Of a DNA stretch of 64,000 bases, positions 24,576 through 32,984 are shown piece by piece. The position numbers were made by a program, and so were the translations under genes. A model generated the notes under the pieces. The model did not search any database. It was not told the DNA's origin and worked only from the letters and a program-made list of their open reading frames with translations. Source of the stretch: Bacteroidota bacterium (GTDB taxonomy: Bacteria > Bacteroidota > Bacteroidia > 2-12-FULL-35-15); contig JAFLBF010000010.1 in the NCBI GenBank assembly GCA_017303895.1, forward strand, positions 1 to 64,000, written 5' to 3'. Position 1 is the stretch's first letter; every line of letters starts with the position of its first letter.

Positions 24576-25094
24576 TTATGCTTCCGCTTGTGGAGCATCT
24601 GCTTCAGGAGCAGCAGCTTCTTCTGTTGCAACCGGTGCAGCAGCTTTTGCAGCGATCTTAGCAGCTTTTGCTTCTTTAGCAGCAGCTTCAGCAGCCATAC
24701 GGTTTTTGTAAGCATCTTTCTTAGCGTTCGCTAATTTGTCAACTTTACCGCTGATCTTTGTTTCTTTTTCTGACAACCATTTTGCAAATTTTGCATCAGC
24801 TTGTTCTTGTGTTAAAGCACCTTTTCTAACACCACCTTGTAAGTGGTTCTTGTACATTACTCCTTTGTAAGAAAGGATAGCACGACAAGTGTCTGTAGGT
24901 TGAGCACCATTGTTTAACCATGCTAATGCTTTATCAGCATCAAGGTTAATGGTTGCAGGATTTGTAGTTGGGTTGTACGTACCAATTTTCTCAATGAATT
25001 TACCATCACGAGGTGCACGACCATCCGCAATTACAATGTGGAAAAAGGCAGCACCTTTTTTACCATGTCTTTGTAATCTAATCTTTACTGGCAT
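24576..25094 (-). CDS. rpsP: 30S ribosomal protein S16
   Basis: The S16 core is at residues 1-80 (MPVKIRLQRHGKKGAAFFHIVIADGRAPRDGKFIEKIGTYNP). The remaining ~90 residues are a Lys/Ala/Glu-rich extension (KKDAYKNRMAAEAAAKEAKAAKIAAKAAA), ending in an acidic Ala/Glu tail. Such extensions are common in Bacteroidota S16. At 172 residues it is about twice the size of the E. coli protein. It heads the rpsP / DinB-like / rimM group. Confidence 0.96.
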   Translation of the reverse strand: MPVKIRLQRHGKKGAAFFHIVIADGRAPRDGKFIEKIGTYNPTTNPATINLDADKALAWLNNGAQPTDTCRAILSYKGVMYKNHLQGGVRKGALTQEQADAKFAKWLSEKETKISGKVDKLANAKKDAYKNRMAAEAAAKEAKAAKIAAKAAAPVATEEAAAPEADAPQAEA

Positions 25095-25298
25095 TTTGTT
25101 TGAATTTAATTGTTAATAAACTGTTTTTCCCTTTTGGGAGCACGAAAGTAGTAAAATATTTTGAACTGACAATGCTTTTGCATGATTTTCTCACCTAAAA
25201 TGTTCATTTTCTTGCGTATCGTTTTCTATTGACACTTATTTTTTGAAGATGAAGGGGCTAAAAATATTGTTAAATGTTAATATTCAAACTTTTATTCG

Positions 25299-25306
25299 TA
25301 GTTTTG
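25299..25306 (+). promoter_or_regulatory. -7 box of the universal stress protein gene
   Basis: TAGTTTTG matches TAnnTTTG and lies 26 bases before the ATG at 25332. No convincing -33 TTG is found at 17-20 bases upstream. Confidence 0.4.
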
Positions 25307-25331
25307 CAAAAATTTAAACCTTATCATACCT

Positions 25332-26153
25332 ATGTCAAATCCAACAACATGTATCTTAGTTCCTATTGATTCTACTGAACAAACCATTATTGCATTAAGC
25401 CAGTCGTATAATTTAGCCCGTTTAACCAACTCTAAAATCGTGTTATTAACTATTGAAGAGGGGAATGCTGCCGAAGCACAAAAGAAATTGGACGAATTAG
25501 CAAAAGAAGCTTCTGCTAAATCTGGTCAGCCGGTTGAAACAATGGTTCGTAAAGGAAATGTTTACGAAGAGATCAACAAAGTAGCGGATGTATTGAATCC
25601 ATTATTTGTAATGATCGGTTTATCTTCTAAGATCTCTTTAAGCAAGATCATCGGACAAAACGCATTTAAAATGGTGCGTGAGTCGAAACACCCTGTAATT
25701 ACTATCCGTGGTAAAGTTCACCGTGATGGCTGTAAAACGATCCTATTACCACTTGACTTAACTAAAGAAACACGTGAAAAAGTAAATAAAGCGATCGAGT
25801 TAGCGAAGATCTTCAATGCCGATATCCGTGTGATCTCTATCTTGACACAAAAAGATGAAGAGTCAGAAAATAAATTGATCTCTTATTCCAATCAGGTTTG
25901 GAAATACATTAAAGACGAAGGAGTTCGTTGTACTATCAAAACATTACGTGGACATGATATTCCACAAATGGTTATGGATTACGGACATGAAGTGGAAGCT
26001 GATATCATCTTGATCATGAGTAAAGCTGAGTTGAGCATGAAAGAATTCTTTATTGGAACTGTTGCTCAACGAATCATCAATGAAAGTGATATCCCTGTAT
26101 TGAGTTTCCGTCCGATGGAAAGAAAAGATACTTCGGTATTCAACCCATACTAA
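25332..26153 (+). CDS. Tandem-domain universal stress protein
   Basis: Two UspA domains in tandem, about residues 5-132 (TTCILVPIDSTEQTIIALSQSYNLA ... HPVITIRG) and 135-265 (KTILLPLDLTKETREKVNKAIELAKIF ... DIPVLSFRP). Neither copy shows the G-2x-G-9x-G(S/T) ATP-binding motif clearly, so it probably belongs to the non-nucleotide-binding type. Cytoplasmic, no signal peptide. It is transcribed alone and ends at its own terminator, back to back with an HU gene. Confidence 0.88.
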   Translation: MSNPTTCILVPIDSTEQTIIALSQSYNLARLTNSKIVLLTIEEGNAAEAQKKLDELAKEASAKSGQPVETMVRKGNVYEEINKVADVLNPLFVMIGLSSKISLSKIIGQNAFKMVRESKHPVITIRGKVHRDGCKTILLPLDLTKETREKVNKAIELAKIFNADIRVISILTQKDEESENKLISYSNQVWKYIKDEGVRCTIKTLRGHDIPQMVMDYGHEVEADIILIMSKAELSMKEFFIGTVAQRIINESDIPVLSFRPMERKDTSVFNPY

Positions 26154-26176
26154 ACAAAACCGATAATACTTCATTT

Positions 26177-26209
26177 TAAAAGCCCTTTGAAAAATGCAAA
26201 GGGCTTTTT
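26177..26209 (+). terminator. Terminator after the universal stress protein gene
   Basis: AAAAGCCCTTTG and CAAAGGGCTTTT form a perfect stem with a seven-base loop, followed by a T-run. Confidence 0.85.
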
Positions 26210-26255
26210 GTTTATCTCCAATTTAAATGCAGCAGAAGTATCAGAATGTATCTAA

Positions 26256-26291
26256 AATAAAAAAGCCTCCTCATAAGAGAAGGCTTTTTTA
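26256..26291 (-). terminator. Terminator after HU copy 2
   Basis: AAAAAGCCTCCTC, loop ATAA, GAGAAGGCTTTTTT: a stem with one mismatch and a U-run on the minus strand. Confidence 0.8.
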
Positions 26292-26308
26292 TTTGCTTTA
26301 GTCGATGA

Positions 26309-26584
26309 CTATTTGTTAACAGCTTTTGCTAACTCAGCACCAGCTTTAAATTTAGCTACTTTTTTAGCAGCAATTTTAATAGCTTTACCAGTTTGTGGGT
26401 TACGACCAGTTCTAGCAGCTCTTTTAGAGATAGAGAAAGATCCGAAACCTACTAATGCAACTCTGTCACCTTTTTTAAGTGCTTTTGTTGTAGCGTTAAC
26501 GAATGCATCTAAAGCTCTTTGAGCATCAGCTTTAGTCAATTTTGATTCTGATGCGATAGCATCAACTAATTCTGCTTTGTTCAT
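26309..26584 (-). CDS. DNA-binding protein HU, copy 2
   Basis: A 91-residue HU with the same fold and GRNPQTG arm tip as copy 1 (17503-17778). The six differences are conservative or at the surface (for example N/T before GRNPQTG, D/E and T/A in the last ten residues). A near-consensus promoter (26634-26663), a shared leader and a shared far-upstream element are visible. Two nearly identical HU genes 9 kb apart point to a dosage or growth-phase division of labour rather than separate functions; that is inference. Confidence 0.95.
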   Translation of the reverse strand: MNKAELVDAIASESKLTKADAQRALDAFVNATTKALKKGDRVALVGFGSFSISKRAARTGRNPQTGKAIKIAAKKVAKFKAGAELAKAVNK

Positions 26585-26633
26585 TTGATTAGTTTTTTAA
26601 GGGTTAAACATTAATTAATTACTTGAACAGGAA

Positions 26634-26663
26634 CAAAATTAATACAAATGAGTGTTCGTGCAA
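26634..26663 (-). promoter_or_regulatory. Bacteroidota sigma promoter of HU copy 2
   Basis: On the minus strand: TTG (26663-26661), 19 bases, then TAATTTTG (26641-26634), a full match to TTG-N19-TAnnTTTG. The start codon is at 26584, giving a leader of roughly 45 bases. Confidence 0.8.
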
Positions 26664-26688
26664 CATTCAGAGCTAAAAAAGTGCAAAA

Positions 26689-26712
26689 TTGTTGATAAAT
26701 CGTGTTTTTGTT
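26689..26712 (-). promoter_or_regulatory. Conserved upstream element of HU copy 2
   Basis: 24 bases identical to 17875-17898 upstream of HU copy 1. It starts 26 bases upstream of the -33 TTG. The flanking bases between the two genes are not conserved, so the identity looks selected. Confidence 0.5.
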
Positions 26713-26858
26713 AATAACTGTGTCCGAAATGGCACATATAGTTGCGTTTGACAAACTCAGAATACCGAATACATATATATAGTTAAAAAATAGGAGGAGG
26801 GAGGCTGAAGAAGAGCGGAAAATATATGTACTTACATGGATTTAAATCTCCTTAACAA

Positions 26859-27824
26859 TTACAGCACTTTCCAGCTTCCTGCCATCGGAAAGCCTCTTAA
26901 AAACTCAGCTGCAAGCAATCGCTTTTTTCCGGCCAGCTGAAGGTCGTCAATATGCATAAAACCGCCTTTAACGGCTACCTTTAATCCGGCCGAAGTCTCA
27001 GCAATTACAGTAGCTACAGGCAAATCGTGCACGACTGTTTCTTTTCTTGTTTTGAAAACTTTAATGGAATGGAGTTTCCCATCCGGCCCCAGTAGTTCGG
27101 TAAATGCTGTTGGATAAGGACTCAAACCTCTTACCTTATTATGGATCGCATCAAGCGTTCCTGTCCAGTCGATCCGGCAATCTTCTTTGAATATTTTGGG
27201 AGCATGCTTTTCCTCTTCTCCTTTGGCCAATAATTCCGCCTGATCGATCTGTGGATAATTCCCTGCCTCAATGGCTTTGACTGTTTTTAACACCAATTCC
27301 GAACCGATCAGCATTAAACGGTCATGAATATCACCTGCTGTTTCATTCTCGCCAATAGGCGTATGTTCTCTATAAATGATCTTTCCGGTATCGATCTGAT
27401 GCTGAAGAAAGAACGTAGATACACCTGTTTCGGTATCACCATTGATCACCGCCCAATTGATGGGAGCTGCACCACGGTAACGTGGTAATAAGGAGCCATG
27501 CAAATTAAATGTGCCTAAACGCGGCATACTCCAAACTACTTCGGGTAGCATCCTAAAAGCAACAACGATCTGCAGGTCGGCATTCAAGGCTTTTAACGCT
27601 TCCAAAAATTCAGGTGCTTTTAATTTTTCAGGCTGAAGAATATTCAAACCTTTTTCCAAAGCATATTTTTTTACGGCCGATTGTTGCAATTGCTGACCCC
27701 TTCCTGCAGGCTTATCGGGCACGGTGATCACACCAACTATATTATAATTATTCCGCACCAGAATATCCAACGACTCCACTGCAAATTCAGGAGTGCCCAT
27801 AAAAACAATTCGCAACTGACTCAT
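26859..27824 (-). CDS. fmt: Methionyl-tRNA formyltransferase
   Basis: Formylates initiator Met-tRNA using 10-formyl-THF. The catalytic Asn-His-Asp set is visible: N and H in FNLHGSLLPRYRGAAPINWA, D in QHQIDTGKII. The C-terminal OB-like domain has VRGLSPYPTAF. I chose the ATG at 27824 (MSQLRIVFMGTPEF, 321 residues, normal length); the longer frame to 27887 would add 21 atypical residues and overlap the divergent transporter gene at 27875. Confidence 0.95.
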   Translation of the reverse strand: MSQLRIVFMGTPEFAVESLDILVRNNYNIVGVITVPDKPAGRGQQLQQSAVKKYALEKGLNILQPEKLKAPEFLEALKALNADLQIVVAFRMLPEVVWSMPRLGTFNLHGSLLPRYRGAAPINWAVINGDTETGVSTFFLQHQIDTGKIIYREHTPIGENETAGDIHDRLMLIGSELVLKTVKAIEAGNYPQIDQAELLAKGEEEKHAPKIFKEDCRIDWTGTLDAIHNKVRGLSPYPTAFTELLGPDGKLHSIKVFKTRKETVVHDLPVATVIAETSAGLKVAVKGGFMHIDDLQLAGKKRLLAAEFLRGFPMAGSWKVL

Positions 27825-27874
27825 TTTTGTTATGTTTGCTTTAGAGTTCAAAACTAAAAATATTTTCTCGCTAA

Positions 27875-29329
27875 ATGAATTATTCAAAAAATATAAAGCT
27901 CATTGCAGGACCTCTTTTAGCGTTCATCCTATACCTGTCCGTTGATCTGGTTCCCGGCCAACCGGCTGTAACAGCTATGGCGGCCATCACCGTTTGGATG
28001 GCATTTTGGTGGCTCACCGAGGTGGTACATTTAGCTGTTACTGCTTTATTGCCGGTTATTCTCTTGCCTTTACTGGGTATTGCCGATAGTAAAACTGTAG
28101 CATTTCAATACATGGATCCGATCATCTTCTTATTTATAGGTGGATTCATCATTGCTTTTGCCATTGAAAAATGGAGATTGCATCAACGGATCGCATTGAA
28201 AATATTAATGATCGTGGGAACAAGTCCTTCCCGGATTTTATTAGGTGTTATGATCACCTCTTATCTGATCTCCATGTGGATCTCCAATACAGCAACAGTG
28301 ATGATGTTATTATCTGCGGTATTAGCATTGATCGTTCAAATTGAACAGCATTTTAAAAGTGAGCATCATTCCCATCGTACGGCCAGCGCATTGTTAATCG
28401 GATTGGCCTATGCGGCCACCATAGGAGGGATGGCCACCTTGGTAGGAACACCCACCAACATGATTTTTTTAAGAGAATACACCGAGAAATTCCCTATGAA
28501 TAACGACATGAATTTCTTTGCCTGGTTCAAAATAGGATTCCCTGTTTCTTTAGTATTATTAATAATTTCCTTTTTTATCATCAAGCTCATTTTTATTAAA
28601 CGCGATATGAAACTGGCGGTGGAGAAGAACTATTTCAAAGATGCTTACCAGCGTCTGGGTTCCATCAGCTATGAAGAGAAGATCGTTTCGGTGCTTTTTA
28701 TTTTAACGGCTGTTTTATGGTTTACAAGAGCTGATATCGACTTTGGAGGATTCACCATGAAAGGCTGGAGTAATTTGTTCGATAAGAAAGAATATTTACA
28801 GGACAGTACAGTCGCCATTTTTATGGCTCTTTTATTATTCATCATCCCCTCCAAATCGGAGCAGGGAAGAGCCTTGATCATTTGGGAAGATGTAAAACGA
28901 TTGCCATTTGATATTGTACTATTATTTGGAGGCGGATTTGCATTGGCCAAAGGATTTGAAATATCCGGCTTGTCGAATTGGCTGGCATCGCAATTGCATT
29001 TTTCTGCCGACACCAATATCCAGTTACTTGTACTCGGTATGTGTGTGCTGATTGCGATCATCAGTGAATTTGCCTCGAATGTGGCGTGCATTCAATTAAT
29101 GCTTCCGATCCTGATCGCACTTATTCATTCCATGCATTTGAACCCATTACTATTATTGATCCCGGCTACGCTGGCTTCCTCTTTAGGATTTATGCTGCCT
29201 GTTGCAACAGCACCCAACACGATCGTTTTTGGAAGCAATAGACTAAGAGTAAAGGATATGCTCGTTACCGGATTGATCATTGATATTGTGGGAATCATAC
29301 TTATAACAATAGCTACTTTTTTCTTTTAA
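27875..29329 (+). CDS. SLC13/DASS family sodium-anion symporter
   Basis: A 484-residue polytopic inner-membrane protein with about 11-12 hydrophobic segments. The two SNT-type substrate/sodium motifs of the DASS family are present: ISNTATVMMLL near 130 and VATAPNTIVFGS near 440. The GGFIIAFAIEKWRLHQRIAL stretch near 80 is also characteristic. Likely substrates are dicarboxylates, citrate or sulfate; sequence alone does not decide. It is divergent from fmt, about 50 bases away. Confidence 0.88.
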   Translation: MNYSKNIKLIAGPLLAFILYLSVDLVPGQPAVTAMAAITVWMAFWWLTEVVHLAVTALLPVILLPLLGIADSKTVAFQYMDPIIFLFIGGFIIAFAIEKWRLHQRIALKILMIVGTSPSRILLGVMITSYLISMWISNTATVMMLLSAVLALIVQIEQHFKSEHHSHRTASALLIGLAYAATIGGMATLVGTPTNMIFLREYTEKFPMNNDMNFFAWFKIGFPVSLVLLIISFFIIKLIFIKRDMKLAVEKNYFKDAYQRLGSISYEEKIVSVLFILTAVLWFTRADIDFGGFTMKGWSNLFDKKEYLQDSTVAIFMALLLFIIPSKSEQGRALIIWEDVKRLPFDIVLLFGGGFALAKGFEISGLSNWLASQLHFSADTNIQLLVLGMCVLIAIISEFASNVACIQLMLPILIALIHSMHLNPLLLLIPATLASSLGFMLPVATAPNTIVFGSNRLRVKDMLVTGLIIDIVGIILITIATFFF

Positions 29330-29400
29330 GTTTAACATTATAAATATCTGTATCTATAAAATTATTTCCTAATATTGCTTTACAAACACAGAAAAACAAC

Positions 29401-30108
29401 ATGAAAAAAACAATACTACTGGCAGCCTTTGCTATTTTAACAACAGGCATTATTAAATCTCAGGACAAAGCTTTTGAAAAAGGAAATATCACCTTCGACT
29501 TAGGAGCAGGTTTTGGTTTATATAGCACTAAAACACACATGGAGGAAAATAAATATGCCTATACCTGGAATGGATCCGGTTTTAGTAAGGTGGTAGTTGG
29601 AAAAACGACAAAAGATACTACTGATGGAGCCGGTTCAGGGATATTCCCGTTGAAAGTAGAATATGGTGTTACCAACTGGTTAGGGGTGGGTGCCCGCTTT
29701 GCTTATTCTAACTGGATCACAGAAAGAGACTCGGTGAGTGGAACAAAAGCAAAAGCAACATCTTTTGATGCAGGAGTGATGGTAAATTTCCATTTAGTAA
29801 AAAGCAAACGTTTCGACATGCCGATCAGTTTAACATTGGGTTACTCCAGCTTTAAATACTTGGCAAACGATCCATTGAATGGAATGGCAAAAGATAATGG
29901 CTTAAACTATGGAATTGGTTTACTGCCCCGTATCTATTTTGGTGATCATCTGGGGATGTATTTTAATGTTGGATATGCAGGTTATCGTTATCCAAGCTTA
30001 CAATTCTCGAACAGCAACGACTCCAATTTAAATGACGACAATGATTGGAAACAAAGCATCAAAGGTGGTGGTATTAATATGGGAATCGGTTTGATCGGTA
30101 AGTTCTAA
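29401..30108 (+). CDS. Outer-membrane beta-barrel protein
   Basis: A signal peptide (MKKTILLAAFAILTTGIIKSQ) is followed by alternating amphipathic strands (NITFDLGAGFGLYS, LPLKVEYGVTNWLGVGARFAYSN, FDAGVMVNFHLV, ISLTLGYSSF, GIGLLPRIYFGDHLGMYFNVGYAGYRYP), ending in GLIGKF with a terminal Phe, the usual BAM recognition end. An eight-stranded barrel is likely from the length. The function is unknown. It follows the transporter gene by 72 bases and ends at a shared terminator. Confidence 0.75.
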   Translation: MKKTILLAAFAILTTGIIKSQDKAFEKGNITFDLGAGFGLYSTKTHMEENKYAYTWNGSGFSKVVVGKTTKDTTDGAGSGIFPLKVEYGVTNWLGVGARFAYSNWITERDSVSGTKAKATSFDAGVMVNFHLVKSKRFDMPISLTLGYSSFKYLANDPLNGMAKDNGLNYGIGLLPRIYFGDHLGMYFNVGYAGYRYPSLQFSNSNDSNLNDDNDWKQSIKGGGINMGIGLIGKF

Positions 30109-30123
30109 GAAACATTCAGAATA

Positions 30124-30158
30124 AAAAAGCCCCTTGGTAGATCCAAGGGGCTTTTTTT
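30124..30158. terminator. Bidirectional terminator
   Basis: AGCCCCTTGG, loop TAGAT, CCAAGGGGCT with A- and T-runs, between two convergent genes. Confidence 0.9.
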
Positions 30159-30160
30159 AT

Positions 30161-30607
30161 TTAGTCATCCGTAGGTTCCGGAGCTTTTTGGAAATTCGCT
30201 TTTTTAGGTTTTATCTTTTTGATGAACAAAACGTTGATGATCTCATCATCAAGTGTAATGATCGGTTTTGACATGCCGTTGGTGATCGTAATAGGGAAGT
30301 TATCGCGTAATTTCTTTACCACTTTTTCGTAAGTATTGTTCTCCAAAAGAATATACATCGCAACCACTTTTCCTTCTTTTACTTCACATTTCCCATTATA
30401 ACATTGTGCATCGCTACCATTACGGAAAGAGATGATCACATCACTATAAGTACCGTCTGCTACTTCCTCGGCTCCGCGTTCTTCAAACTTCTGAGCCCAT
30501 TTTAGATAGCAATTACTATTCTCATCTACATTCTTTGCAGATGGTTGCGCATTTGAATAAAATGCGATCGTCAATAAAAGAGAAAGGGATGTAAAGATCT
30601 TTTTCAT
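30161..30607 (-). CDS. Small secreted hypothetical protein
   Basis: A signal peptide (MKKIFTSLSLLLTIAFYSNAQ) precedes about 127 residues with two cysteines close together (DAQCYNGKCEVKEGKV), probably a disulfide. The C-terminus is basic then acidic (KPKKANFQKAPEPTDD). I recognise no family. It is divergent from gmhA. Confidence 0.6.
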   Translation of the reverse strand: MKKIFTSLSLLLTIAFYSNAQPSAKNVDENSNCYLKWAQKFEERGAEEVADGTYSDVIISFRNGSDAQCYNGKCEVKEGKVVAMYILLENNTYEKVVKKLRDNFPITITNGMSKPIITLDDEIINVLFIKKIKPKKANFQKAPEPTDD

Positions 30608-30721
30608 AGAATAATTATTTGGTGCAAATTAATAAATAATTGTTGATAAATGTAAAATTTATGATCGGATTTTCAACTACTGTGCCAAAGATAATTTTCT
30701 TGAATTAGGAGAACCTTTTTT

Positions 30722-30750
30722 TTGTGAACATTCATTAATTTGTATCTTCG
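30722..30750 (+). promoter_or_regulatory. Promoter of gmhA
   Basis: TTG (30722-30724), 18 bases, TATCTTCG (30743-30750), one mismatch from TTG-N18-TAnnTTTG; the ATG is 22 bases further on. Confidence 0.6.
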
Positions 30751-30771
30751 TTTCCTCAAACAGTAAAAAAT

Positions 30772-31341
30772 ATGAGCAAAGCACTTATTGAGCAAAATCT
30801 GAAAGAAGCAGCCCTGATCCTGGAGCAGTTTCTGACAGATGGCAACATCAGTAAAATAGAGCAAGCCGGAGCGATCATGTCCAACGCCCTAAAGCAGGGG
30901 AACAAGATCATTTCATGTGGCAATGGTGGTTCTATGTGCGATGCTATGCACTTTGCGGAAGAATTGAGCGGAAGGTTCCGTGACGACCGTAAAGCATTAG
31001 CAGCAGTGTCCATTTCCGACCCATCGCATATTTCATGTGTAGGAAATGATTATGGTTACGATAAAGTCTTTTCCCGCTACCTCGAAGCATTAGGCAATAA
31101 AGGCGATGTTCTTTTAGCCATCAGCACCAGCGGCAATTCAAAGAATGTGTTGAACGCAATCGCTGTTGCAAAAGAAAAAGGAATAGCCGTTATCGGCTTA
31201 ACAGGGAAAGATGGTGGACAAATGGCTGCATTATGCGATGTGGAAATAAGAGCACCATTCAGTAAATATGCCGATAGAGCACAAGAAATACATATTAAAG
31301 TAATTCATTCACTAATTCATTATATAGAAAACAATCTTTAA
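30772..31341 (+). CDS. gmhA: Phosphoheptose isomerase (SIS domain)
   Basis: Converts sedoheptulose 7-phosphate to D-glycero-D-manno-heptose 7-phosphate for LPS core synthesis. The SIS fold is clear: [21 protein letters not shown] near 45-65 (phosphate loop and the His/Glu metal/catalytic pair), STSGNSKNV near 118 and [16 protein letters not shown] at the end, which gives the Gln and His ligands. At 189 residues it is the usual size. Other hep genes are not adjacent. Confidence 0.9.
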   Translation: MSKALIEQNLKEAALILEQFLTDGNISKIEQAGAIMSNALKQGNKIISCGNGGSMCDAMHFAEELSGRFRDDRKALAAVSISDPSHISCVGNDYGYDKVFSRYLEALGNKGDVLLAISTSGNSKNVLNAIAVAKEKGIAVIGLTGKDGGQMAALCDVEIRAPFSKYADRAQEIHIKVIHSLIHYIENNL

Positions 31342-31421
31342 CAAACGAACACTTTATCCAACTGTTCATTGAGATCACTCCTAATCAATTTTCAGTAAAG
31401 TTGTTCCACCACAATTTTTTT

Positions 31422-32960
31422 ATGCTTGTAAAAACGTATGGGAGTGCTGTGTATGGCATCAATGCCACAACAGTTACGGTAGAAACAAACATTAACCCCG
31501 GAGTAAATTTCTTATTAGTTGGTTTGCCCGACAGTGCTGTAAAAGAAAGTCAGCAACGCATTGATGCCGCCCTCAAAAACAACGGCTACAAAATTCCAGG
31601 CAAAAGTATCGTGATCAACATGGCTCCGGCCGATATTCGCAAAGAAGGCTCGTCCTACGACTTGACCATAGCTGTTGGGGTATTAGCTGCATCCGAACAG
31701 ATCCTGTCGGATGAGATCCATCAATACATCATTATGGGTGAACTGTCATTGGATGGCGGTCTGCAACCCATCAAAGGTGTATTGCCCATTGCCATCAAGG
31801 CGCGCGAAGAAAAATTCAAAGGGATCATCCTGCCCAAACAAAATGCAAAAGAAGCAGCTATTGTGAGCGACCTTGAAGTGTACGGTGTAGAGAACATCAA
31901 AGAGGTGATCGGATTTTTTAATCACACTGTTCAATTGGAAAGAACCATCGTAGATACACGCGATGAATTTTATTCAAAATTAAATGATTCGGAAGTTGAT
32001 TTTGCAGATGTAAAAGGACAGGAGAACATAAAGCGTGCATTGGAAATAGCAGCAGCCGGAGGACACAATGTGATCCTGATCGGGCCTCCCGGAGCAGGAA
32101 AAACAATGCTGGCCAAACGTTTACCCACCATTCTTCCTCCCATGAATTTGCATGAAGCATTGGAGACCACAAAAATTCATAGTGTAGCAGGTAAAATGGG
32201 AAAGAATACAGGACTTATCTCCGTTCGTCCTTTCCGCTCACCCCATCATACGATCTCTGATGTGGCCCTGGTTGGAGGAGGAGGTGTGCCTCAACCCGGA
32301 GAAATATCATTGGCTCATAATGGAGTTTTGTTTCTGGATGAGTTACCCGAATTCAAGCGCACTGTTCTGGAAGTAATGCGACAACCGCTGGAAGATAGAG
32401 TCGTTACCATCTCAAGAGCAAAATTTGCTGTGGAATATCCAACCAGCTTTATGCTCATTGCTTCTATGAACCCTTGTCCATGCGGATTCTACAACCATCC
32501 CGAAAAGAATTGTGTATGTGCACCCGGTGTGGTGCAGAAATACCTGAATAAAATTTCCGGACCGCTATTGGATAGGATCGATATTCACATTGAGGTAACT
32601 CCTGTTTCATATACGGAATTGGCTGCAGAACGTGTGTCAGAAAAAAGTAAGGCTGTACGCGATAGGGTTGTAAAAGCCAGAGAGATCCAGGAAGAACGAT
32701 TTAAAGATAAAGAAGGAGTGCATTGCAATGCGCAAATTGGATCTAAACAATTACGTGAAGTATGCAAAATAGATGAAGCCGGAAATCAGTTGTTAAAAAC
32801 AGCCATGGAACGATTAGGATTATCGGCCCGTGCATACGACCGCATATTAAAAGTAGCGCGCACCATTGCCGATCTGGATAATAGTGAGAATATAGAAACC
32901 AATCATCTGGCTGAAGCTATTCAGTATAGGAGTTTGGACAGAGATGGCTGGGCAGGATAA
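31422..32960 (+). CDS. ComM/YifB family Mg-chelatase-like AAA+ protein
   Basis: An AAA+ protein of 512 residues with the YifB/ComM layout: an N-terminal Lon-protease-like fold domain ([27 protein letters not shown]), Walker [15 protein letters not shown] near 213, sensor/Walker [14 protein letters not shown] near 297, a cysteine cluster [17 protein letters not shown] and the C-terminal helical lid. In Vibrio and Haemophilus ComM promotes branch migration during transformation; a similar role here is inference. The ATG at 31422 is used; the frame before it only has a TTG at 31401. Confidence 0.92.
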   Translation: MLVKTYGSAVYGINATTVTVETNINPGVNFLLVGLPDSAVKESQQRIDAALKNNGYKIPGKSIVINMAPADIRKEGSSYDLTIAVGVLAASEQILSDEIHQYIIMGELSLDGGLQPIKGVLPIAIKAREEKFKGIILPKQNAKEAAIVSDLEVYGVENIKEVIGFFNHTVQLERTIVDTRDEFYSKLNDSEVDFADVKGQENIKRALEIAAAGGHNVILIGPPGAGKTMLAKRLPTILPPMNLHEALETTKIHSVAGKMGKNTGLISVRPFRSPHHTISDVALVGGGGVPQPGEISLAHNGVLFLDELPEFKRTVLEVMRQPLEDRVVTISRAKFAVEYPTSFMLIASMNPCPCGFYNHPEKNCVCAPGVVQKYLNKISGPLLDRIDIHIEVTPVSYTELAAERVSEKSKAVRDRVVKAREIQEERFKDKEGVHCNAQIGSKQLREVCKIDEAGNQLLKTAMERLGLSARAYDRILKVARTIADLDNSENIETNHLAEAIQYRSLDRDGWAG

Positions 32961-32984
32961 AATATTTTTTATACATTTAGGGAG

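Noticed and set aside
24515-24576. DinB-like gene as part of a single rpsP-rimM transcript without control
   Set aside because: A 12-bp stem with U-run directly after rpsP makes a simple uninterrupted operon unlikely; partial termination is the better reading.
17503-26584. Second HU gene as an assembly duplication
   Set aside because: The two genes differ at six amino acids and in most flanking bases, so they are true paralogues.
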